A DNA stretch of 64,000 nucleotides from Thermodesulfobacteriota bacterium. Its GTDB lineage: Bacteria > Desulfobacterota > WTBG01 > CAIYCZ01 > CAIRTM01. The stretch covers positions 36,446-100,445 of the forward strand of contig JANQFE010000045.1 in NCBI GenBank assembly GCA_028278025.1, given 5' to 3'. The position numbers and the translations under genes were made by a program. Below the pieces are notes generated by a model. It was not told the DNA's origin and ran no database searches. It saw only the letters and a program-made list of their open reading frames with translations. Shown one piece after another: positions 1 through 9,075 of the stretch; positions within the stretch are counted from its first letter, which is position 1; each line of letters begins with the position of its first letter.

Positions 1-1
1 C

Positions 2-1066
2 CTGCTTGCAAGCATCGTTATTTTTATCTGGCATTTATATAACGTGCACTGGGCTCCGGCGGTCTTTCCCATGGGTAAAGCTTGGCTGGACGGGTTCATG
101 AGTGAAAAAGAAATGTCACTGTATCATTATGCGGACTACGTAAGGGCCATGGAAGATGCCGGGCTGCAGGACCAGATCAAAAGCAACTGCTTGCAGGAAC
201 AGTTTAAGGGCGGTTTCCTTAAACAGGTTTTCCAAAAAATATATATGGGCGTTATGATTGTGGCAATATGTTATGCCACAGTGGTAATTTGCCGTGTTAT
301 ATACGAATCGGTGTTTGTTCTGGGATATCAAATTGTAACAACAGAACCGACTGCCGAGGTCAAACCGCTCGTTGAACCGCAATTTCTTGAGGAAATCATG
401 CTGGAAGACGATGAGCAAAAAACTTTTTACCGCGGGTACCGCTTTGTAAAAGAAAAAGAAATCAAAAATCATTATCACCGGATTGAGCTGGAGGTCGGCC
501 CTGATACGATCTCCCACTGCATAACCTGTCATGGAGACCTGCCTCACGGCAATTCAGTCCACATCAGATCGTTTCTGAATATGCATAATCTATACTTTGC
601 ATGTCAAACATGTCATGTACGTCCCGGAGAGAGTGCTGAACGTTTATACTATTACTGGTACAAGCGTACAACCGGTGAGATTATTTCTAATCCGGACATC
701 GGTAACCGGATGATTGATACTCTTGATATTAAACTGACGCCCTGTGAGACATGCACAGCACCTCCTGAAAATTCTGATATCAAAAAAGAAAGAGCTGCGG
801 TCAAAGACCTCATGGACAGGATTCAGGCGGCAACAACAAGTGTGCAGGAGAAAAAGCAGATTGTCGCAACACTCCACCAGAATGTTGCAGAGCGCCCCCT
901 TGCGTGCAGCGAATGTCACAGCCGCAAAGAGCAGTTTTTACCCCTTCAGGAAATGGGTTTTTCTGAAGATCGGATTGCCCTGGTTGCGAGTGACCAGATA
1001 ACGAAAATGATACAGGAGTATAAGGAGTTCCATACTCCGGAGTTCCTCGAACCCGGTACACAATAA
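2..1066 (+). CDS. Cytochrome b / triheme cytochrome c fusion, N-terminus beyond window
   Basis: The frame is open from base 2, so the gene begins left of the window and the ATG at 44 is internal. The first visible residues (IFIWHLYNVHWAP, FPMGKAWL) match the C-terminal end of the separate cytochrome b at 14431-15135 (MVWHFYEVHLKPGKFPM). A second membrane segment (about visible residues 75-105) leads into a periplasmic domain with three CxxCH sites (CITCH, CQTCH, CSECH). That domain aligns with the separate triheme protein at 13632-14411, down to the shared EYKEF near the end. A fourth site reads CETCT and lacks the heme-ligating His. Family knowledge: membrane cytochrome b plus multiheme c modules oxidise quinol and pass electrons to the periplasm (CbcL-like logic, although CbcL has the reverse domain order). 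Inferred role: inner-membrane entry point of this cluster. The NHL gene follows after 10 bp. Confidence 0.8.
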   Translation: MLASIVIFIWHLYNVHWAPAVFPMGKAWLDGFMSEKEMSLYHYADYVRAMEDAGLQDQIKSNCLQEQFKGGFLKQVFQKIYMGVMIVAICYATVVICRVIYESVFVLGYQIVTTEPTAEVKPLVEPQFLEEIMLEDDEQKTFYRGYRFVKEKEIKNHYHRIELEVGPDTISHCITCHGDLPHGNSVHIRSFLNMHNLYFACQTCHVRPGESAERLYYYWYKRTTGEIISNPDIGNRMIDTLDIKLTPCETCTAPPENSDIKKERAAVKDLMDRIQAATTSVQEKKQIVATLHQNVAERPLACSECHSRKEQFLPLQEMGFSEDRIALVASDQITKMIQEYKEFHTPEFLEPGTQ

Positions 1067-1076
1067 AAAGTAGTCC

Positions 1077-2024
1077 ATGATGAAAAAGTTACTTTGTCGC
1101 TATCTTTCTATAGGCCTGTTTTTATTGCTATGCGTTGATAACACACCGGCATATTGTCAAACAAGCGCACTCCCTATCATTAAATCACGTCATCTTTTTA
1201 CTATTGACGCCGGCTTGCTGCATCCCAGTGATGTGGCCGTAGGCCCCCAGGGCAGGATATATGTTGTTGACGGTGTTCATCATCAAATTAAAATCTATAA
1301 TCGGGACGGTACCTTTATCTCTTCCTTCGGCTCCCAGGGTTCAGCCGGTGGCTCGTTCCATTACCCGTTAGGCTTGGATGTCAGCAGAGAAGGAAGCGTG
1401 TATGTAGCTGATGCGGGCAATCATCGTGTTCAGATTTTTGATGCTTCCGGTCTGTTCCTGCAGCAGTTTTCCCTCCCGCCCCCCAAGAATGCAAAAATGT
1501 CTGATCCCAGCGATGTTGCTGTTGATGACACTACCGGACGCTGCTATGTTGTTGACAATGATAATCATAGAATCCTGGTCTATACCAAGGATGGTTCCCG
1601 TCTTATAAAAATATGGGGTGAAAGCGGCGAGAAACTGGGGCAATTTCAGTATCCGTTCCTGGTATCTATGGACAGGCATGCACACCTTTATGTCGTGGAT
1701 GTGCTTAATACGCGCGTACAGGCGTTTAATCCCGAAGGTCGTGTTATGGCCTATATCGGCAAATGGGGTGTTGACAGAGGACAGTTTTACCGGCCCAAAG
1801 GGGTTACCGTTGACCACAAAGACCGCATCTTTATCAGCGACAGCTATCTGGGGGTCATACAGATTTTTAAACGGTTTCGTAAATTTATCGGCATCCTCGG
1901 TGATCAGGCCGGTGAAATGCTGCGGTTTAAAACCCCTACGGGCATATATATCGATACTACGCTGAGGCTCTATGTTGTAGAAATGGCCCAAAACCGGGTC
2001 TCAGTCTATCAAATTCTGGAATAG
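1077..2024 (+). CDS. Exported NHL-repeat beta-propeller protein
   Basis: A 315-residue protein with a Sec signal peptide (about residues 1-28, ending PAYCQ) followed by about six NHL repeats. Repeat signatures include PSDVAVGPQGRIYVVD, PLGLDVSREGSVYVAD, PSDVAVDD, PKGVTVDHKDRIFISD and PTGIYIDTTLRLYVVE. It has no heme motif or lipobox. It is closely similar in length and repeat order to the protein at 12544-13485, including the shared phrases YVVDNDNH and SDSYLGVVQ/VIQ. NHL propellers are generally protein-binding scaffolds, so a role in assembling the neighbouring exported cytochromes is inferred. It sits 10 bp after the cytochrome b fusion and 4-34 bp before the 16-heme cytochrome, so it is in the same operon. 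Confidence 0.85.
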   Translation: MMKKLLCRYLSIGLFLLLCVDNTPAYCQTSALPIIKSRHLFTIDAGLLHPSDVAVGPQGRIYVVDGVHHQIKIYNRDGTFISSFGSQGSAGGSFHYPLGLDVSREGSVYVADAGNHRVQIFDASGLFLQQFSLPPPKNAKMSDPSDVAVDDTTGRCYVVDNDNHRILVYTKDGSRLIKIWGESGEKLGQFQYPFLVSMDRHAHLYVVDVLNTRVQAFNPEGRVMAYIGKWGVDRGQFYRPKGVTVDHKDRIFISDSYLGVIQIFKRFRKFIGILGDQAGEMLRFKTPTGIYIDTTLRLYVVEMAQNRVSVYQILE

Positions 2025-2057
2025 TTTGTGAATCAAGCAGTTTGTGAAGCGATTACT

Positions 2058-4103
2058 ATGCAGAAATATGTTATTAAAACAATACTATCTATTTGGTATG
2101 CCGCCGCGATGCTGGCCGGCTCCTCGGCAGCTGCCCAGATGTTTCATGCCGATAAGCCTGACACGGCCAAACGATGTGCTGTTTGCCACTACCAATGGGT
2201 ATATCCCTTTTATGCTGAGCAGCGTGACGGAGAGTTGGCACCGCGCCCACAGGCGAAGGCTGTTGCAAGCCCTGAGATGTGCCTGTCATGTCACGATGGC
2301 TCTGTTGCAGATTCACGCAAACGGGTTTTTCACAGTCCCGGACATCATACCGGCATTGTGCCGTCGGACAAGGTTTCCATTCCTGAAGAATTTCCTCTTG
2401 ACGAATCAGGGCAGATACAATGTGCCACGTGCCATTCCCCGCATGCCCTTCCCAGCGAGACTGATACCGGCTTTGGCCTTTTCTTACGGGCAGAAAACAA
2501 AAACTCTCAGTTCTGCAAGACCTGTCACACGAATAATGAGGGCGGCCCCGCGCAGGGTAATCATGCAATTGACATAAGTGCTACTGCAAAAACTTCGGAT
2601 ATCATTAAGAACGGCGGTCGCTTCGGTACGGACCGCGAAAAACAAATTATCTGCGAAACCTGTCACAGTGCTCACGGCGGCTTATCTGAAAAACTGTTAA
2701 TACTTCCTGTTGCTGAAAACTCCCGGAGGTCTGCCCTGTGTGAAGCATGTCATTCACAAAATCCGGGCACGGCAAACGGTCAACCCGATCCCGGCGGCAG
2801 CCACCCGGTAGGCACCCTGCCGCAAAAAACAAAAATTCCCTCTCAGTGGTCCAGCGGGGCAAAAATCGTTCTGAACCCTTCCGGTGCCCTACTGTGCAGG
2901 ACCTGCCACACCCCTCACGGCGCAGCAGGGCAAAAAGCACTGCTTGTCGACCACAATCATCAGGACTCCCTCTGCATGCAGTGCCATAAAAGTCAAAAAA
3001 CAATTGTAGGTTCCAGCCATGATATGAAAATTACGGCGCCGGATGAAAAAAATATCCGTGGACACCGCGCTGCTGAAACAGGCCCATGCAGTTCATGTCA
3101 TCTTGCACATAAAAGCAACACCCTCTTGCTATGGGCACGACAACTTCATCCGACATCTCAGAGCACCGTCCTGGAGGAGTTGTGTATCAGCTGTCATGCG
3201 CCGGGGCAATGCGGGGGAAAAGCACTACCGGGTGAGGCATCTCACCCTGTTAATGTACTATTTGAGCCCGACACCCCCCTGCCGTCGTTACCTTTATTTG
3301 ATACAGATAACAGGCCAGCACCGCAAGGCACCCTAAGCTGCCTGACCTGTCACCGGGCACATGATCCCGCCCCGCTGTATATGCACGACCCGACCGCACC
3401 CGTTAAGCGGGGGGCATTTCTTAGACTAGCCCGGGCAGGAGTAACAAACCTGTGCATCAGCTGTCATAAACAGCAAGCGTCGATTATCGGCACCGACCAT
3501 GATTTAACCCTTTCCGCCCCTGATTTCATCAATGTGTTCGGGCAGAAAGTCGAACAGAAAAATATATGCAGTTCCTGTCACGTTGCTCATAATGCATCAC
3601 TGGAGAAATACTTATGGGCCGGGCCGCTGGGCAAAGTCTCCGCTAAAGAAGAGGAAGGCGAGCCAAAAGCTGAAGCAAACAGTATGGAAAGGACGTGCAC
3701 CGGATGCCATTCCGGGGGCAATGCTGCGGCAGCTCAGATTCCACGATACGGACAACACCCCCCAGGGGTACAAATCCAGGAGGACTTGTTGAAAGTCGCC
3801 CTGGATTCCTCTGATACCCCGCTCCCGGTTTTTAATGACCAAAACGAAGCACCATCACATACAGGACCTATTATCGTATGCTCAACATGTCACAATCCGC
3901 ACCAGTGGGACCCTAAAAAAAACATGCCGGGACCGGGTATCCCAATAGAAGGTGATGCAACCAACAGTTTTTTGCGGCCGGGACTGCCTGTTATGTTTTG
4001 TGCAGGCTGCCATGGGCAAGAGGCCCTCTTCAAATTCAAATACTTTCACAGTCATATCGGCCGCAAACAAAACAACAATTCTTTCTCTTTTAAAAAGCAC
4101 TGA
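2058..4103 (+). CDS. Exported 16-heme c-type cytochrome
   Basis: Sixteen CxxCH motifs are visible, from CAVCH near the mature N-terminus to CAGCH near the C-terminus. The ATG at 2058 gives a clean signal peptide (ending AAAQ); a GTG at 2028 would add ten residues. From heme 8 onward the protein is built from repeated four-heme units that begin with HD..(I/L)TAPD, then C(S)SCH.AH and a Trp/Leu patch, then C.SCH.xG and HPV. Two units are present, against three in the paralogue at 18309-20900. There is no lipobox and no membrane segment after the signal peptide. It is probably a periplasmic or surface-exported electron carrier. The stop (TGA) overlaps the next ATG, so translation of the next gene is likely coupled. 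Confidence 0.9.
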   Translation: MQKYVIKTILSIWYAAAMLAGSSAAAQMFHADKPDTAKRCAVCHYQWVYPFYAEQRDGELAPRPQAKAVASPEMCLSCHDGSVADSRKRVFHSPGHHTGIVPSDKVSIPEEFPLDESGQIQCATCHSPHALPSETDTGFGLFLRAENKNSQFCKTCHTNNEGGPAQGNHAIDISATAKTSDIIKNGGRFGTDREKQIICETCHSAHGGLSEKLLILPVAENSRRSALCEACHSQNPGTANGQPDPGGSHPVGTLPQKTKIPSQWSSGAKIVLNPSGALLCRTCHTPHGAAGQKALLVDHNHQDSLCMQCHKSQKTIVGSSHDMKITAPDEKNIRGHRAAETGPCSSCHLAHKSNTLLLWARQLHPTSQSTVLEELCISCHAPGQCGGKALPGEASHPVNVLFEPDTPLPSLPLFDTDNRPAPQGTLSCLTCHRAHDPAPLYMHDPTAPVKRGAFLRLARAGVTNLCISCHKQQASIIGTDHDLTLSAPDFINVFGQKVEQKNICSSCHVAHNASLEKYLWAGPLGKVSAKEEEGEPKAEANSMERTCTGCHSGGNAAAAQIPRYGQHPPGVQIQEDLLKVALDSSDTPLPVFNDQNEAPSHTGPIIVCSTCHNPHQWDPKKNMPGPGIPIEGDATNSFLRPGLPVMFCAGCHGQEALFKFKYFHSHIGRKQNNNSFSFKKH

Positions 4104-5629
4104 TGTTAAACCGCAATAATATACATTATTATCTTTATCTAAATCTACTTGGCCTCCTGATAGGCCTCGGCAATGCTGTAGCTGAAACTGAGGAGCCCGT
4201 AAACCCTCACTGGACTGATAAGCACTGCACGGAATGTCATGTCAAAGCAGAAAAGCCGGATTTACTCTTTGAAGGCGACAGTGTACAAATGTGCAATCGC
4301 TGCCATGCCGAATCTTTTGCCCGCACAGATATTCATCCGGTTGGGGTAAAACCGACTGCAGATATGCAAAAAATCATGCCGGACACCTGGCCGCTGGAAA
4401 ACGGAGCAATTACTTGTATTACCTGCCACGACGTCCTGGTTCAGATGAAAGAAAATGCTGCTCAAAGACTGCTGAATCCCTCGTTCCTGCGGGGTGCCCC
4501 GTATGAACAGATATCGTCCTTTTGCTTCTCGTGTCATCAGCAGAATCAGTTTGCAAAAACCAACCCCCACGAGCAGCTGGACGCACAGGGTACCATCATT
4601 GCAGGACGCTGCCTTTTCTGTCACCAGTCGCTGCCGAATCCACAGCAGGCTCAAAGCATCAATGACGTTACGTTTAATAATGGCCGGACTGACATGTGTG
4701 TCAATTGTCACAGCGATAAACAAACTGCCCATCCCGCGCGCGCAGACCATCTGGTGGAACTGTCTGCAGACCGGCTCACGTCTTTGCAGTTTGAGGGCGG
4801 CAAGCAAGGCATCGAACTGCCGATCTTTCGCGGAAGCGTTGTGTGCGGCACCTGCCACAACCCGCACCAAAAAGGTGTCATGCACCGGCAGGAGATTGGT
4901 CACGGCGCCGGCACAGAAAATTTTCTTCGTCTTAACGGTGGATATGCATTGTGTGTTTTCTGTCATACGGACATGCGTATAACTGCAAAGCGATCTTTCA
5001 GCCGACCGAGTCGTAATGCGCTGAAAACTGCTCCCGAGGTTATGAGGAATCACAAACCCTGGGCAGAAAACAAATGCAAAATGTGCCACACCATCACACC
5101 TAAAAACCGAACAAAACCTGCTGCGGTGTTGCTGTGCTTCAAGCAGGGCTGCCATCAAACCGACATGCTTGAAAAAGAATTCGTGCATGCAAAAAGTGTC
5201 GGCGAAAACTGCTATTTTTGCCATGAGTCGCACAACGCCGGCTACAAGAAATTGCTGCGGATAAATGAAAAGCGCCTGTGCTACACCTGCCATCCGTTGA
5301 TACAAAACGAAAACATGAGTGAGTCTGTACAACCGGCGTCAAAATGGCATGATGAGTACTTAGCCTATATACAGACTACCGACATACCGCAGGAGCGGGC
5401 CTGTGAATTTTGCCACAGCAGCAGTCACCAAAAAGAAATAAGCACCATCAAAACCGGCTCGTGTGCTGATTGTCATATTTATGTACGGCAACGCTTAGCT
5501 GAAGCGGCTATACAGCCGATAAACAGTCACCAGCAGTTTGAAAAACAATCATGCTCTGCATGTCATGACCCGCATGCAGCAGCATATCCGTTTCAACTAA
5601 AAAATCCTGTGGAGACCTATACGCAATGA
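4103..5629 (+). CDS. Exported 15-site multiheme c-type cytochrome
   Basis: A 508-residue protein with a signal peptide (ending NAVAE), then 14 CxxCH motifs plus one CX4CH motif (CFKQGCH). The mature N-terminus (VNPHW, then HCTECH) and the spacing of the sites match the 527-residue protein at 16650-18233, which also keeps a CX4CH (CFVSDCH) at the same place. Its conservation in both copies argues that the spaced site binds heme or is otherwise functional. The ATG overlaps the previous stop (TGATG) and the last codons overlap the start of the decaheme gene, so three cytochromes are probably translated as a coupled set. Family function is electron transfer; partner identities are inferred from the operon. 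Confidence 0.9.
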   Translation: MLNRNNIHYYLYLNLLGLLIGLGNAVAETEEPVNPHWTDKHCTECHVKAEKPDLLFEGDSVQMCNRCHAESFARTDIHPVGVKPTADMQKIMPDTWPLENGAITCITCHDVLVQMKENAAQRLLNPSFLRGAPYEQISSFCFSCHQQNQFAKTNPHEQLDAQGTIIAGRCLFCHQSLPNPQQAQSINDVTFNNGRTDMCVNCHSDKQTAHPARADHLVELSADRLTSLQFEGGKQGIELPIFRGSVVCGTCHNPHQKGVMHRQEIGHGAGTENFLRLNGGYALCVFCHTDMRITAKRSFSRPSRNALKTAPEVMRNHKPWAENKCKMCHTITPKNRTKPAAVLLCFKQGCHQTDMLEKEFVHAKSVGENCYFCHESHNAGYKKLLRINEKRLCYTCHPLIQNENMSESVQPASKWHDEYLAYIQTTDIPQERACEFCHSSSHQKEISTIKTGSCADCHIYVRQRLAEAAIQPINSHQQFEKQSCSACHDPHAAAYPFQLKNPVETYTQ

Positions 5630-6564
5630 ACCGTAAGAACCTCTTCAAAGTTTTCAGGGGCGCTGCCCGTATTGTTGCCGTATGTGCTTTAGTCTTACTT
5701 CCGGCAGGTTGCAAAAATGCCCCTGTGCTTCAAAGCACATCCCCAGTGGTGCAGCTCCTTGAGGGCGCGTTCTACACGGGTACAGATTCATGTATCCCCT
5801 GCCACGATGATGTGTACGGTCAATATAAACAAACTATACATTACAGGCTGGCACCTCATGAATTAACAGATGCAACAAGAGGTTGTGAAACATGCCATGG
5901 GCCGGGAAGTCTTCATGTGCAGGCCAAGGGGGGCCTTGATAACATCATCAGCTTTTCAGAGCTTTCAGCCGAAGAGAGTTCAGAAATCTGTCTCTCCTGT
6001 CACCGTGGAGAACCGATAAGGGACTGGCGTGCCAGTGTGCACATCCTCAACGGCGTCGGCTGTAATGCCTGTCACAAGTCTCATAAAATTACCGCTCCCA
6101 AGATGGTGCATCTGGGAGACCCCGATATCTGCTTTACCTGTCACCAGGGCAAAAAAGCCCAGCATATGCTTCCTTCGCACCATCCGATTAAGGAAAAAAA
6201 GATGAAGTGCAGTGACTGTCATAACAACCATGGTTCCGAGAACAACAACCTGAACAAGCCGACACTGAATGATGTCTGTTTTGAATGCCATGCTGAATAC
6301 CAGGGCCCGTTTGTGTATGAGCACAAACCGGTCTTTGAAGACTGTTCCATATGCCATGACCCCCATGGAACAATTGCAAACAACCTGCTGAAACAGAGCC
6401 AGCCCTTTCTCTGTCTGCGTTGTCACCGGGGGCATAAACGCAATCCAAAAATCGGCCCTCATCCAAGTGTTGCGGCTTTTCTGACATCCTGCACCCAGTG
6501 TCATGCACAGGTCCATGGCAGTGATATGCCGTCGCAACTCAATGGAACCGGACTAACCAGGTAG
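5626..6564 (+). CDS. Decaheme c-type cytochrome lipoprotein, MtrA/DmsE-like layout
   Basis: A 312-residue protein with ten evenly spaced CxxCH motifs (CIPCH to CTQCH), which is the size and heme count of MtrA/DmsE-family decaheme cytochromes that plug an outer-membrane barrel. The N-terminus carries a signal peptide with lipobox LPAGC, so it is probably a lipoprotein rather than soluble as in classical MtrA. Motifs such as CETCHGPGS, CHKSHKI, CHDPHGTIANNLLKQ and CLRCHRGH are shared with the paralogue at 21966-22892. The start overlaps the upstream stop (ATGA). The barrel gene follows after 10 bp, supporting a decaheme-barrel electron conduit. Confidence 0.9.
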   Translation: MNRKNLFKVFRGAARIVAVCALVLLPAGCKNAPVLQSTSPVVQLLEGAFYTGTDSCIPCHDDVYGQYKQTIHYRLAPHELTDATRGCETCHGPGSLHVQAKGGLDNIISFSELSAEESSEICLSCHRGEPIRDWRASVHILNGVGCNACHKSHKITAPKMVHLGDPDICFTCHQGKKAQHMLPSHHPIKEKKMKCSDCHNNHGSENNNLNKPTLNDVCFECHAEYQGPFVYEHKPVFEDCSICHDPHGTIANNLLKQSQPFLCLRCHRGHKRNPKIGPHPSVAAFLTSCTQCHAQVHGSDMPSQLNGTGLTR

Positions 6565-6574
6565 GACGAGATAA

Positions 6575-8416
6575 ATGAGCACGTATAGTCATAAAATCAA
6601 AGCTTTCCTTTTTGCAATTCTGTTTTTTCTTATGCCCCTGACGTCAAGAGCTCAGGAGCAAACTGAACAGCAACCCGATGTGAGCTATACTGCGGAGGCA
6701 TCAATCGGATACCGCCACTATAATGTTAAAGGCTACCGGGGTAAAGTCGGCGAGTATGACACCCTTGACAGCGGGGCCGAAGCCGGCTTTAATCTACAGG
6801 GACGTGCCGGTAGTAAGTATTTCGATTTTACTGGTGAAATATTCGACAAACGCGACCAGTCGTATATGCTTAATGTCGATGTGGACCGCATCACCCAATT
6901 TGAGTTCTCCTACCGCCGCTTCCGTCACTTTCTGGACAACGATCCGCTCACCAATCAGGACTTTTACACAAACTTTGACGCCGACATGGACAACGGTATA
7001 ACTCTGGAAGAGATAAAGGCATACAACACTGTGCGTATTCCGGCAGTGCCCTTTCTAAAGTTTACCGCTGACTATCGCCGCTACAGCAAACGCGGCCATC
7101 GACAGGCAACTACGGTAGCGAAATGCTCGCAGTGCCATGTGAGCTCCCGCAATAAAAGAATTAATGCACACACCGATGATGTCACCCTGGGCCTTGAAGG
7201 ACGTTTTGGACCTGCAACTATCAGCTATCAGCACCTGTGGCGAAGCTTTAAAGAGGATGGGGCCGCACCCCTAACCAACTATGGCAACGGGGCTCCTTCC
7301 TTCAGGGTACGGGGCCGGGCCCTCTACAGCCGTGTTCCCGACAGTAAAACCCGCATACATAAAATTAATGTTAATTCAAAGCTCCCCTTTGCTTCTGCAC
7401 TCTTTGCAAGCTACCAGTGGGGTGAACGATCAAACAGAGACACCCGCAATGAAATAGATTTTAACAACTTTGCGGCACGCCTTTCAAAAATAATTTCCAG
7501 GTATTTTTCTGCCGATGTATTCTACAGCAGTTACCATATGGACAACAACGCCCCCGACGCGATGGATCGTGATATTGAACGCGGAGGATTTAATATTAAG
7601 GCCCGGCCGCTGAAGCGCACGGGACTTAAGTTCACGTATCAGTGGGAAATGGTTGACAGAAATAATTATACAGAAACATCAACCTATAAAAAGATTTACC
7701 GCGTCAGCCTGAACCGGAGAGTCTCGCGCAGTTTTCGCCTTCACCTCAGATATCAGAAAACAAAGATTGATGACCCTTTTATTCTTAAGGATAAAACTTT
7801 TCGGCGCCTTGTCCAGACTGCGCTTCCCCGCAATGAAGATGAAATATATGTTGCTGCGAGCTGGAGCCCGCGCCCGAATTTTTCCCTTAATACAAATCTG
7901 CTCTATATCAACAGCCAACACAGCCACTATGATGTTGATGAAGACCGTTACGAATTCGTCATCAGTCTCTGGTATATGCCGTTTGAACGTATGACCCTTA
8001 CCGGAACATTCACACTCATTGATGCGAAAGTCGATACTCCCGCAACATTCAAGACCTACCATGCACATGGCCTTGATAGTCTTTTTCTGTTTGATGAGGT
8101 ACCCTATGATGATCGCAGCCGGTCATATTACATGGCAGTCAGCTATCAGCTCAATCCGCGTCTTTCTCTCACAGGGGATATAGCCTATACCGCGAGCAAT
8201 GCTGATTTTGATGTTCGGCTTGATTCTCAGAATGTCGGTGATCTATCTGATCTTGATATTGATCAGCTGGAGACATCTCTGGGCATTATCTATCTCTACA
8301 ACAAGCGTCTGGTCTTCTATGCAAAGTATATGTATCGCGAATATGACGACCGGGAAGTCTCCGATTTTGATGGGCAATTCAGCCTGATCAGCTTTGGGAT
8401 GAGCTGGTCTTTTTAA
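6575..8416 (+). CDS. Outer-membrane beta-barrel with one internal heme motif (MtrB/PioB-like partner)
   Basis: A 613-residue protein with signal peptide (ending SRAQE), then alternating aromatic/polar strands over its whole length and a C-terminal Phe (GMSWSF), the usual beta-signal of outer-membrane barrels. Unusually there is one CxxCH (CSQCH, followed by VSSRNKRIN) at about residue 187. The barrel at 23025-24884 has CTQCH followed by VSSRNRRIN at the equivalent place, so the site is conserved. By position after a decaheme lipoprotein it is the probable porin of a transmembrane conduit. MtrB proteins carry a CxxC near the N-terminus but, to my knowledge, no heme. It is likely inserted by BAM. 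Confidence 0.85.
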   Translation: MSTYSHKIKAFLFAILFFLMPLTSRAQEQTEQQPDVSYTAEASIGYRHYNVKGYRGKVGEYDTLDSGAEAGFNLQGRAGSKYFDFTGEIFDKRDQSYMLNVDVDRITQFEFSYRRFRHFLDNDPLTNQDFYTNFDADMDNGITLEEIKAYNTVRIPAVPFLKFTADYRRYSKRGHRQATTVAKCSQCHVSSRNKRINAHTDDVTLGLEGRFGPATISYQHLWRSFKEDGAAPLTNYGNGAPSFRVRGRALYSRVPDSKTRIHKINVNSKLPFASALFASYQWGERSNRDTRNEIDFNNFAARLSKIISRYFSADVFYSSYHMDNNAPDAMDRDIERGGFNIKARPLKRTGLKFTYQWEMVDRNNYTETSTYKKIYRVSLNRRVSRSFRLHLRYQKTKIDDPFILKDKTFRRLVQTALPRNEDEIYVAASWSPRPNFSLNTNLLYINSQHSHYDVDEDRYEFVISLWYMPFERMTLTGTFTLIDAKVDTPATFKTYHAHGLDSLFLFDEVPYDDRSRSYYMAVSYQLNPRLSLTGDIAYTASNADFDVRLDSQNVGDLSDLDIDQLETSLGIIYLYNKRLVFYAKYMYREYDDREVSDFDGQFSLISFGMSWSF

Positions 8417-8486
8417 AGCAGACACCGTTAGAAGGGCAACCGGCCTAAACAGTTTTCTTATAACGTTTTTTACAGGGGGTAGCACA

Positions 8487-9071
8487 ATGACAAAAAAAAT
8501 TTTTATGCTTTTAATTGTCTGGATCATGTGCCCGTCTTTACACGCAGGCGCGCTGCTCGTCGACCTTTCTGAGGAACAGATCAAATCGGCCCTAAGCTTT
8601 CATGAAAAACAAAAAGTAAACCCTGAAATGCTGCTCGCTAAAACCTATACAACAGGCAGTACGGATATGTTTGCCGACCATGTCATTGTCCGTACAAAAT
8701 GGTATAAACTTGCCCATATCGCCAACATAAAAGCATCCCAGGGGCTGGAATTCCCCGTAAAAGAGCAGGCCCATATCCTTGATGATCCGTCACTTCAAAT
8801 TGATATAATCGTGTATGGTTACACAATAGATTTTGCCGGCAATTATACCGTCATGATGACTCAGGGCAGCTGCATGATAGCGCCTGAAAAACTGCACGCC
8901 GACCATTTCGACTATAAAAAAAAGTCCTTAAAGGGCTTCCCCACCTATCGGGCTACTATCCGGGCCTATTTCAGTTACAGCCGGTTTGATCCCACGGGAA
9001 AAGCAACCCTGGTGCTGAAAAAGGATGGTGCCGAAAAAAAATTTACAATTGATTTTAGTCAGTTTAATTGA
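8487..9071 (+). CDS. Small exported protein of unknown family, paired with conduit barrel
   Basis: A 194-residue protein with a signal peptide (ending SLHAG) and no Cys-rich or heme motif. I do not recognise the family. Recurrent features are an N-terminal helix (LSEEQIKSALSFHEKQK), a central ...VRTKWYKLAHIA segment, IDIIVYGYTIDFA, and a C-terminal part (GFPTYRATIRAYFSYSRFDP) ending in KKFTIDFSQF. The protein at 24956-25552 has the same motifs in the same order and also follows a barrel gene, so the association is duplicated with the conduit. A role in barrel assembly or as a periplasmic accessory is inferred only. It starts 70 bp after the barrel with a good Shine-Dalgarno (AGGGGG). Confidence 0.75.
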   Translation: MTKKIFMLLIVWIMCPSLHAGALLVDLSEEQIKSALSFHEKQKVNPEMLLAKTYTTGSTDMFADHVIVRTKWYKLAHIANIKASQGLEFPVKEQAHILDDPSLQIDIIVYGYTIDFAGNYTVMMTQGSCMIAPEKLHADHFDYKKKSLKGFPTYRATIRAYFSYSRFDPTGKATLVLKKDGAEKKFTIDFSQFN

Positions 9072-9075
9072 ACTA

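Noticed and set aside
116..547. Long antisense and off-frame open frames over the cytochrome genes
   Set aside because: They overlap genes with full sets of heme motifs on the other strand or frame, have no family features, and follow from the biased codons of CxxCH-rich genes.
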